Below, one piece after another: positions 49,086 through 61,000 of a DNA stretch of 64,000 nucleotides. The notes below the pieces were generated by a model. It was not told the DNA's origin and searched no databases. It worked only from the letters and a program-made list of their open reading frames with translations. This stretch comes from Hymenolepis diminuta (Eukaryota > Platyhelminthes > Cestoda > Cyclophyllidea > Hymenolepididae). The stretch is taken from assembly GCA_900708905.1 (NCBI GenBank), contig CAADRB010000044.1, positions 450,111 through 514,110 on the forward strand, given 5' to 3'. Position 1 is the first letter of the stretch. Every line of letters begins with the position of its first letter. Position numbers and translations under genes: made by a program.

Positions 49086-52000
49086 CTGCAAGACAAACAA
49101 AATATAACAAGTGTCACTCTGCATACATATACTATTACTCATAACTAATGTTTCCTTAAGCTATGAAGATGGGACATGACTTGATGGCACTAATGCTTAT
49201 ATTTGGAGACGCACGTACTCTACCTTAAAACGCATTTGTGGCCCTACCTCTTCAAACCACTGAGTTGGTAAGGGTATGGTCACCAGTTCAATAACGGTGC
49301 GATATTATACAGGAATTAAATTACCATCTCTCAGTCGCGACCCCTACTCCAGCAGCAAAAGAAATGACCGAAAACTAAAATGACCAATGGTTTGACATTC
49401 ATTTATGATTACACCAGTTCAATTCTTTTCGAAAAGACAAAACACAAGCAACACCCCCAAGGATCTACAGAGTTAGAAGTTATAAAAGCCAGAAAGACAG
49501 TTCATATTTCAAGTACTATGAACTATTACTTATTAATTCGAGAGCTTTTCCCAAATATTCACAGCCATGAGGATAAAACAAAAATTTTTAATAATTTTAA
49601 CATTTAATGATTTTTAGCCATAACCTCTTTCTCCCCGGATCGGATTGTCAAAAGTTCGGTTGAGTGTAATTTGACATTTATCCCGGTCGATAGCAATGGT
49701 TGAAATCCACAAGTCAGTTCACATTGACTTAATTGACAATTTAAACTAAGGTAAATCCTCACAGCTTGATATAAATCGGATTGGGCATTAGTTTAGGCAA
49801 TTGAATAAGTATTTCAGAGTCGAAAACATAGTTGGATGTTTTGCAAACCAGTATGTGGAGATACACTTTAATCGTGTGCTCTATAATATGCCTCCCGTAC
49901 TTTGTTAAAAGTCGTAAATACGTGCCTATGCTACTAGACAATAAAATTCTATCGTTTATATTAAAGTGACATGACTTTAAAGAACGAACCCCTATGTATT
50001 TCATAAATTTTCACCTATGTCACCATTAATCACTGAGACCTATTTATCTCAACCTCACAGTGGCATTTGAAGTGCCTGACCCTACTGCAACCTCAAGGGC
50101 CCCATGGATAACGATCGCGTCTCCTCAAGTGGTTTATTTTAACTAGCGGAATAAGCTAATTAAGTGGCCTTTGAATGAGCGTTGATAGGGTTCAGTTTCC
50201 CCACAGCGATGTCTGGAACCATTTCGTCTGTTTATACTTCTCCTCCTATGTGAAACTATATAAAGCCTTTATACACAACACACAGCTACCAGTAACCGGT
50301 TCCTACGATACCCTCTCATTTCCTTTGTCTCATATCTCTCTTACCCTTTTCAATACTCATCGTGGTTTGTTCAATAAACATTGGCCTAGATCTAGCAGCT
50401 CTTGGTGCTCTGCTCTAAGTGTATTTCTGTTGTTAGTTATAGTCCTAGTTTCCACAATCAAGATCAGTTCATCGTGCTACTTTATCATCAACAACCTAAT
50501 CCCAATATACTTGTTTATCGCTCTATGCCTGTTTATCTTTGCTGTACATTTACAAATTTCATTACTTCACTTAGTGATAAACGACTCTGGATTTTTCAAT
50601 AGCCACTGCTTCCCATAACTTTGTCTCTCCCCTTCCTGGGTGCTTAAAATAACAGTAGAAGTTAGGAGGATAGCTTATCTAGACTTTACTCTCCAGACAC
50701 AAAATCCTAGAGTAACCTACTCTTCAATGGTTTTATACTGCATTCGACCTTTTGTACTTTTATCGAGTAGTTAATTAATCTTATTCAAACCTATTTATAT
50801 AAATGTACTATGAAACATTGTCAAACATACCAAAGTAATCAGAAGGTCCAAGTCGACTAACTTCAACAGGTTCTGCATTTTCTGAAGGTTGTTGGAGAAC
50901 TGCAGCCGTGCCCTGCAAAACAAAACGTGGATTAAATATAAATAGCAAATATTAGCGCATCAGTGAGGTAGCGAAAATATGCTTCTCTGTTAAATCGGAG
51001 ATTGAAGTAGTGGGAACTATTGTCAAACACCTATTAATAAGAGAATCCTTCTCTACTGATTAATACAAATTAATATGCGTATTTTTAAAACATCCGCTGA
51101 GTAACTCGGGCATCGACCTGACAGGAGCCATCTTTGTTTTACTGATAATAAAAGGTGCGACCATCTCAAAAGGTATTCATAATTTTCCACATATTATGCC
51201 AGTCGGAAGAGGTGGACGATTTTGAGGTCTGAAATTGATGATTTATTTCTCAGACCACCGGTTAATCAGTATTTCATTTTCTCCAAAAGCTTGTTAAAGT
51301 TATCCCTACGCATTCTTAGCAATCGTTCTCTTAAGAACCTTTTTTTCTTCATAGATTGAAAAAATGAAATTGGTTCCAACCTATGCATGCGCATGAGGTT
51401 TCCGGCAACAGTGATGGTTTTTGGTGTTGCTGTTTCGGTGAAAGGCACATCATGAATCCCCCGCTTTTTCCAGAGCCTTACAGTCAATGCAGATGATTAT
51501 GTTGAGACTCTTCAAACCGTCGTTGTTAAGCCGCCTTGGATAGACAGCTTGGCCAATGGAGGAAGACAAGATTCGATTCCATCCCCTAAAGCTCTCAAAA
51601 TCCAGGATTGGATGAATAGCCGAGAATTCTCACCATTATGTCACGTCAAATTTATGACCACTTCCTAACTCACCAGATCTTAATCCTTTTGATTATTACG
51701 TGTGGGGCGGTGCGTGGTTGAAAAGGTAGTTAATAAGCATCTCCATAACACTAAATCCCTTCTCATGGAAGAATTAGCCCGAGCAACAGAGGACATCAAT
51801 AAAGACCACCTCATCAAAGCTTGAAATCGCTCTCGGGCTCGAACTGAGTCGGTGATGGAGGCCGAAGGAAAATATATAGAATAAAACCCAGTTTAATTTT
51901 ACGTTTATTAATATTTTTTATAAGAAATTATAAGTTCCAACCATTAACAGTTACATTTTTTGTTTTCCTAAAAGTGCGTAAGGTGTAGGTTGCGTCCCTA

Positions 52001-55000
52001 TTGAGATATTGGTACATAGCAAATTATATAATCCAGGCTACCCGTTGAGACTACAGTAACTGATTAAAATCCGAAGATCTGCGGTTCCACAAAGGCTTCT
52101 CCTTGTCTCTTAAGAATGCGCAGTTATTTATATATAACTTGGAAATAGCAGTTTACTATCCATCTGATTAGCAAAGTAGTAAAGCAGTGAAGATACGAAT
52201 ACGAATATACAAGGACATTAGTCGAAAAATCGGATGCCCAAAGAGCGAATTCTTTTCAGTAAAATGTCATGAATTCTGCTCTAGGTATTGGAAATGCTCC
52301 ATCTTTTCTCATTACATCTAAAACTTGAGATCCCAACCCCATCATGGAAACTGTCAACATTTGAACGAATTAATGGTAAGACCTAAGCAACAGGCTTAAC
52401 GTCTAATCAGAAATATATGGCAGTGGTTTTGACTGACGAAAAGAAAATAGCCGTAATTTTTTCCGTATTGCTATATGCAGAATAATTGATCTCTTGAGTA
52501 TGTTCACTTTAAAAGGCCTTTCTACCTTTACTAAATAACTCGAACAGTCATAATAATAAATGGCAATTTAGGGAGAGGAAAGATGTGCATTCAAATAGCA
52601 GTTAGCGAGAATCATAAAAGTGATGAAAAGTACACAAATAGTGACCAGTTGGAATAGACCTATCACACAATTGTAACTATTTGAAGTCGTAAAAAGTTAT
52701 AAATGCCGACGCATCGATTTATAAAAAAATTTGTCCTTCTTTCAGAAACTTAAGCTGTCTAACCTTTAACTTTGAACTCAGTATATGTCCTGGATATTTC
52801 CCCTCTTCATGCATTTAAAGTTCAATAATTGTATCTACTGAGTAGATCATCCAGTCCCCAGATTTAAAATTTTGGGTAGTTGAGACTGGTAGTTATGTGA
52901 TTTTGATCCACCTTCGGCTTTCCTTTAGCGGTGATTAAATGCCTTGACAACTCCAATAAGGAAAAATGCACTGAGACACTTATTTTGAGGAGACACCTTG
53001 GTTGAAAAATATTATGTACCAATTTTCAGATAGGACGCCTGTCGGTAGCAAAAGGTAGAACAGAAGCATTCAAAATAAATCTGAATAAAATAAACTCTTA
53101 CAACTGATAAAATCTTAAGATGTTGTAACTAATAAAGCGAAGAAAAGGGCATGAAATGAGGATAATACTTAGTGGTTGGCAAGTTGTCAATTGCCACGCG
53201 TATATAGTAATGCACAGTTTTGAAGCAGAGTTGAAACAAATACAACTACGGTTACTGTGGTAAATGCGCAAAGTACTTGAATTTCTGATGTACACTACAA
53301 ACATCAATGCACAATTTGTATAATACCATAATTGCCAATGTGCAAGCCCATCAGATCAGGTAACACGTAAAGAGATGATATAAGAGACTCGTCCCTGTAT
53401 CATTATCCTATTTCTACCATATATATACCATATTCTGGTATATTAGATATACCTCTAACAACAAATACAAAATCACAGAAAGGTACACGTAGGGTGTTTG
53501 ACAGAAATAAAAATTCTCCGAAAAGTGACAACGCGAATGAATGATTTTCTTGTTCATTAACTACGTTTTAATTATACTGTGCTAATACCTTCTACTAATA
53601 GAAATACTATCAACAGAACGAAAATATTAAAAATCTAATACCCTGTCTAATTAGTAGACTTCACAATGAGTGAATCCTGGTGAGCCCTGCCACGTTTAAG
53701 AAGCCTTTGCAATCGCAACTACTTTCTCATGGCTGTAAGAAGATGCAAATGGATCAAAGTGAAATGAAGAGCTAACCAATCAAATTAATTGATAAAAAAA
53801 CACAGAGTATTGTGGACAGGAGCCCACCACGAAACCAAGAGATCAAACTGACGAAATTGGACTTTGGAGCAATGGGATATTATAAAGAGAATTCTAAATC
53901 TTGGTAGAAAGTGGGAAACTCAGTACTTTCACAATTCCGATAAAAGAAGACTTAAACATAAACTTCCGTTCAACGCTCTCCTCACTTCATTCCCTACTAA
54001 ACTATTTTGACATTTGGGATACTCTGATTTTATTCCACGACTAAAGTGTAAATTTCTTTTTTTGCATTGGTATGGGTAATAGTAAAGAACGATTACATTA
54101 TTTGATCATTAAAATAGGGAGTAACTGCTTAAACACTTCAAATGATCAAGATTTATTTCAAAGTAAATTCTTTATTCCCACATGATAACTATAATCAGCT
54201 TACAGTAATTTGTCTAATCCTCCACGATTCGCAGAACAGATTCGACAGTAAAAACAGTAGTTTACAAGCAGCTAAAATTCAAACTAGCAAATTCACTCAT
54301 GCATAACAAAACAGGAGTGGCAGAAGGACCAATCAAACCTGCATGCTACATAAATCATGCAAGGTCATGGACGAAACTTCTTCCCCCACTCAAACTAAGA
54401 CCTAAGACCATATATAAGGGCTGTTGAAATTAATTAAGTAGTATTACATGAATGCATGGTGAATAATTAACGAGCCTCGTGGGAGGTGAAGCACTAACTA
54501 CTCTAAATGAATTTGTGATGAGGACATTGAACAAATTAAAATGTCGAGAGGAAGACGCAGGCAAACCTCAATAATGATGTAGAAATCGTCTCCGGGGTCG
54601 CCTTGCTGAACTATGCGATCTCCAGCATCAAAACGAACTGGTTCCAATGCGTCTGCAACTGTTAGACGTTCCCATTTCTCGAGATTATCTGAAATAAAGG
54701 CACATAAAATGAATCATTAATAATAATAATGTTTTGTAAAAGTTTAACTAATCATCCATAAACCATAGCGACGAGACGGGTTTCACTACCCAGCCTTTCA
54801 AATTGATAGACTTTCTTTACCAGCTAAATATGTCAACGAATATTCTTATGTGAAATGCGTCATAGAGAAATCTTGACAGGGTAATGTCCCCAAAACTCCT
54901 GGTATCTTCAAAGTGAAACAAGATAACAAGTAGGCAGATAATGTTATGAATACATAACAAAAGTAAATAGACAGATGACAATCCCGATCAATTTGATTAA

Positions 55001-58000
55001 TGAATGCCTTGAGAAATTACGCAGCCAATCCCCAACAAAGGAGATTTCATCTTTGGGTGGTAAAACATTTGCTTAGGTCTCTAACACTAGGACATCACTC
55101 AAACTACCAGCTAATGAGCTGAATGCACGACTGTTGCCTTCTTTTAAGATTTGAAACACTCCGAACGGAGGCCTTTGAAGCGATTAAATTTCGTTACATA
55201 TCTCTTTCACAGTTACCTACCCCTGTAAAATATGACTCTTCTATGCTGTAGTGTTGATGCTAATGATATATCTATCCACTAGATATCACTAGAATACATT
55301 TGACTCAGAGTAGGGGGAGGGGTTAAGACAGAATATAGTTAATCTGAGAAATTTTATAAACCAAACAATGACATTATGTAGGAATAAAAGTTTTCTTCAT
55401 GTAACTGATATTCAGAGATCAAAACACCGCCGGACTGATAATAATTTTTGACCCACATAATCATCGAGCTGTCACGAGTGGTGCGCGTCTGCATATCGAT
55501 AAGGCTGGTAGGCGACCTTGAGAAAACCTGCGGGATTGATTATCCCCAGGCAAAACGTAAGCACTGAAGCCACGAGCTTTGTTTTGTCGGACTCCTATCA
55601 CTATCAGTAATGTAAGAGCGTTCTCTTATGTACCGCAGTCATTTACTTGCACTTAAGAGCATGAAAATGGGTTTCACTGCTTAACAAAATGAAAGTGACC
55701 TGGATAATCCCTTCGGAAGCTGCTCCTTTTAGTGGATGGACACATCTCATATCTCTATCCAGTCTTCCTAATAGGTAATTAAGTGGCCTGAGGTGGATCT
55801 TTAGTCGGTCCAATTTCATGGCTAGCAGTTTAGTACTGTGAAAATTCCACTAACTGAATGCCGCTGCACACATATAAACAGAAGGGGATATTCAACACAA
55901 CTTACCTAGTATAGGAACACGAGCTAAAAAGTCCTGATACATTTTGCGACGGCGAATGGTGCTGCCCATGAGGATACGTCGATAGGAATCACGATCAATA
56001 CCCCAGAGTTTAACTTCGTCGCTCCGTGCTTTCACTGTAGCCGCTCGAGGAGTGCCGTAAATGAGAGCCAATTCACCAAAACTTCCGCCCTCTCCTATAC
56101 AACTTACTAGTTCGCCATTCACGTAGATCTAGAAGAAAAAGACAAAAAGAGTTTCGTGGCTTTGAGATGAGGTAATCAAACTTCTTTTAGCACGGTCTTT
56201 AGTCTAGAGGCTTTCAGCATACACCTAGTAATTAGTCACCAACCAAAGTGATCAAGAGAGGGATGTTAGAATGCGTACCTTTTACCATAGTGGCTCCAGG
56301 AAACCTTGCGTTCAAGATTAGTGTCGGAAAACGATTATCTAATACAGCAATAATTCTTAATTGATCTAAAAACGCCAGTTAGTTTAAAATGCTCTGAGAA
56401 TATACATTTTGTGGAGATTTAGAATCGTTCTAGTTATAAAAATGACTTAGATCTTTGTGCCAACTGTGGCCATGTACTCATCAATAATATGCAATTTAAA
56501 GTTCCTTGAACTTTGTATTAGGATACCACATCCCTTAATCGGTTTGTACTGTCATTAGTTTTCAAATTATGCCAACCTTAAGGACTTAATTGGATAAAAG
56601 GCGTGGTTTTTGATAGGGGAGTGAATTTGTACTGTTGGAATTCAACTGTCAACCTAAACTGCTGTCAATCGATGCCAAAGCGAATGACGATGATTGTTGA
56701 AACTGACTAGTAATTTCAATCACCATAATATTCCCCAATTTATCACAAGCCAATCAACCTAATTTCCATTAGGCCAGTGTATCATCATTAAATTTTACAC
56801 ATTTTCTTTCCAATATTCGAAATGAGACAAAATTATTATTTTGCAGCAAATTGTCGAATAAAATAAATGGATAATACTTATTTTTGACAGGAAAACAGTA
56901 ATGTAAGATGCCATGCCAATTATTCCCAACGCAGCATATAAGAATAAAATAATTCTCAGATGTTAAATTCAATTAGATAAATTAAAAATAATGAATAATG
57001 CATTTTGAATAGAGAGGATCATTAGGATGACTATTTATGCCCATATCTTATCTACCTGGTCTTGGCCGTGGCCAGTTAGAATTAAATCGTGATGGCATGA
57101 CCAACCAAGGGAATCAACCAGCCAACAAGCTCTGGATATCAGACATTCTGATTCACGAATCTTGGAGTCATTTATGAAATTTAAACACTAGGACAATGCA
57201 AAATAGACCATACTCTTTATGAGAGCATGAACAACCCTATGTTTCCATACTTCTTGACTCCTTCAACTATTTCATACTAGTTTGCTGTTGCTCTATTCAG
57301 ATGATTTCCAAGATTAAAACTTGTAAAAGTCTTCCACTTTCATACAAACCCAAAATCTTAAACAGGTGGAATTAATCAACTAGGTAGCAGCATTTATTAC
57401 TAGTCTTTCTACTACATTGACCTCAGCGACCTTAATACAACCTCAACAAAATTCTCGTAAGCGATGGGTAAGAAATACACGGAGAGATGAGGATTAAATC
57501 AGAGGCAACCACTTTCCTCTCCCAACCCCTCCCAAGGAACCCATGTGACCATCAAAGAGGGATTAAAAGTTAATTTTTACACACTGTGTTGTCTTTCAAT
57601 CTAAACTCAGCAAATCCGATTTTCCCAACAAATAGGGGCATGAAAAGTGACCAGTGTAAAAAAGGGGAGGTGGGTTATCTGAACGTAATGCTTTTATATG
57701 ATACACATATGCGCAGAAAAACAGGACTGGTTTCAGGACACAGCCTATCTATCACAAAACACCGTTCTCACAGACAAAGCCCCTGGGATTTCAAGAAATA
57801 ACAATAGTAACCCGAAAAGGACGGTAGATATTGAAACATGACAGATGTTTGACTTTGAGTTCGGGAGGATTAGTTATATATACGAATCAAATGGATGTAT
57901 GTAATGATTCCTGCAATTCTATTTATCAAGTGTTAAATATCAGACTTAAATTTGAAAGATTACGCAACTTACTATGATACACTTTGAGCGGCGTAGTAGC

Positions 58001-61000
58001 AACACAAATAACAGAAGAGAAATTACGAACAATACGCTCAAGATTTACCCTTTGCTGCAGTCAGTACATTTAGAACATAAAAAAGTTAAGAGCTTGAGGA
58101 GGACAGCAGGAAATGGCGCGTGAAGGACCGTTAACTTCGACTTTAGGATGATTGGCCTATAGTAGGAGGAGCACTAGCGTAGAAGATCCCAACATAAGAT
58201 GAAAAAAACTATTTGAGATAGTGTTCTTCCAAAGTGCACAAGCACAAAGCAGGAATAATGCGGTCGGTAGCATAATACTTTATGAGAGACATAAACCAAA
58301 GTTTCTTGTCGATTTAATACAGCTTTCTACCCACTTCACTTCCTTCAATAATTTACCTCTAAGCCTTTTCCTCCATCCACTACTGAGTCACATTGCATCT
58401 TACTAGTTTCAAGGCTGACACCATTTCTCTGAAGTCGTCGCTATCCCCCACCTTGCAGCAATATAGCTAGTAAAGCTTTGAGGGTTAAAAATTAACTTAT
58501 TTTTTCATAAATCAGTACTTCTAAAAACGTGGCCTTCTCTAAAGACATTTATACTGAAGAATGAATCCCTTTTCTTCGAAATATTTTATCTTTCACCATC
58601 CCGAATCATCACCCAATTTGATTATCTGTCCTCAAAAGTTATCTCTGTAATCCTTTAACCATTCCTGTGACCCGAGCACTCCCTAAACAAACATCGTGTT
58701 TTCTCAGCTGGCCTATGTCTCAGCGACCCGGATAAGGTAAACATACCTCGGACGATAGTAGCAGACACTGCTTAGTCAACACCCCTATTAACCAGTCCTG
58801 TCTGCACCGACCCTTCCTTTCCTACAATCGTCCAGACCAATTAAAGCGCGCATACAACCATATCCTTATACGTGCCCTCACTCAAAGTGTCGACTATAAA
58901 TAGCCTCCCATGAAACAAACATACGAACAGGTGGACCCCAGCTCGCCAGGCGCATCTCTCTCGTTGTCCAATCCTCCAGTTCCCTATTTTTTCCTTGAGA
59001 CTCTGTACTGAGCTTACTCAATATAACCTGGCCTACGCATTCCTCGGCGTTCCTTTTCTTTCATTTACTGTTTGCAATTTCACCTACAAACTGGTGACCC
59101 TCAACAATCTGGTGGCCCGCTACAAATTGGTGACCCAGTCGCTACAATACCATTCTACAGAAAGTGAAATATTGCTCGTAATTCCGCCCTGTCCTAATTG
59201 TCAGATTATGATTTTTATCGGTTGTTTGTCAGACCACAGAACAGTCGATTCCACTTAGCGTACCTTAGGTTGATCACTTGATCATAGTCCTGTTCCCGCT
59301 CGCTCAGCAGTAACACTTTGTCCCTTCTCTTCCAATTCCCAACTCCCCATACTACCCCTTCTCTTTTCACTTATTCCTTTCACTTATCCAATGGTCCTAC
59401 TTAATACTTAGTCTTCTCATTTGAGAAGGGCTGCTTTTTCTGTCAGTCTTTGGGAAAACCACTAGTCTTGTAAGATATCTTGCCTAATTTAAATGGGTTC
59501 CTAAAGTTGTTTTACTTATGAAATTTAGCGCAACCGTATAATTATTTCTCCTTTAGAATTTCGATAGCACAACTTAATAGACACCTAGCACTCAGAGATT
59601 GATAGGGATATAATGTCTGAAAGACTATAAACATAATGGGATAAAATTTTAGAAATAAATAATCGCGATGAAATAATAAAATTTATTTAGTTTGCTAAGA
59701 AATTGATCAGAAAACACAATTTAAATCACAAACAACAAGATGTTCATATTTTTCTTTTCGTCGAGTTTTTTCTTTATTCTAACCGTTTACGGGAATGATA
59801 TTATATTATTTACCAGTGAGTGAAAAACAAAGAAGACTCGAGAAACTAACACAGCCAATTATCCTTCTTCTAGACAATATAAGAGAGTGAGTTGCAAGAA
59901 AGGCAAGAAATATCCCTCCCCCCTCCCCAGAATCACGTTGATTAAGACAAGTACTTTCTGAGACTGTCTATCACTCTGAAAACGAATGTTAAGCAGTGTA
60001 GGTGATCTTTCATACCCCCACTGAATAAAAGTTTCGAACACACGTGAGTCGAGTCAGTAGTGGAGGATAAGTCCTCATTTTCAAAATTGCATTATTTATC
60101 TATTATTTAGCTTTTACATAAAAATGAGTAATTCTATTTGAAACCCAAACAGTGCATAGGATTCGCTTATAGTTCCCAAGGCCAATTAGGAAAACGTTTT
60201 CTGACACTCATCTGGGATAGGGAAGTAGCATTGTGGAATCTCCCTGGCAAGAAATTTCAATTCTGTCCTGCTCCTCTGTTAGATAGGCTTAACCAATGCG
60301 GTCAACAATTCCGTTAACAAGGTGTGCATTAACGGGCATCGAACCCATGATCTCTGATTTCTAAAACGAGTACCTTGACTGCTCATTCGCCTACACTTTT
60401 TAAATTTGTGGCTTTGCATAATGTAAGACAGTTCTTAGTATCGATCTGATCATGCACTTCTCTAATGGTCCATTACCATCTTTTCACTCAAACAACTGGT
60501 TTCTAAACTACATAATGCGTTGATAACTTGGCACACTCTTAAACATTCAACCACTTGGCGATCGTCACAGGAAGTTACTTTTAAATTACCCCGTATTAAG
60601 TTCTAACATATAGATAGTTAAAATAAAAAACTAGATGTTAGATTAGCGTTGAAAGTAAAGAGCCATACTCAACATAAAATATCAGCATTAGAGAATTTTG
60701 CAGATTCCAAAATTCTCAAACCCAAGCCCATTCAAACACTCATCTTAAGTGCAGAAGTAGCACCCTGGAATCTCTCTTAGTATGCTTTCATCTTACCGTC
60801 CTTCGTCTGACCAGTTCTAACCCTTACCAAATGTGGGACGATGCGTATTGGTCCCACCACCTCTGAATCGACAGACATGTACGCTGACCACTTGGCTACT
60901 GACGTAAATCTTGCAAATCTCCATCGCAAATCTTAATATCAAATTAGCATCATAACGAGTATGAACCAGCCGCTATATGAAAGAGACAGAAGTACAGAGA

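Larger units (their letters stand above)
50913..54566 (-). other. PKA-R intron (3.7 kb)
   Basis: Contains a frameshifted mariner relic on the opposite strand (51250-51890) and a family B variant (53700-53880). Otherwise AT-rich and featureless. Confidence 0.8.

Noticed and set aside
48862..49144. Plus-strand frames over the last PKA-R exon.
   Set aside because: Shadows of the minus-strand exon, which is unmistakable by sequence and splice phase.
50175..50618. 147-codon plus-strand open frame with hydrophobic stretches.
   Set aside because: Lies in a pyrimidine-rich island, which automatically yields Ser/Leu/Phe-rich translations. No family recognised and an overlapping frame is also open.
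51266..51487. 73-codon minus-strand frame rich in Arg and Lys.
   Set aside because: Antisense shadow of the plus-strand mariner transposase relic.
60886..60903. A free-standing tRNA gene.
   Set aside because: The A-box-like word belongs to a repeated SINE-like unit. The B box is decayed and no cloverleaf with paired acceptor stem can be drawn.
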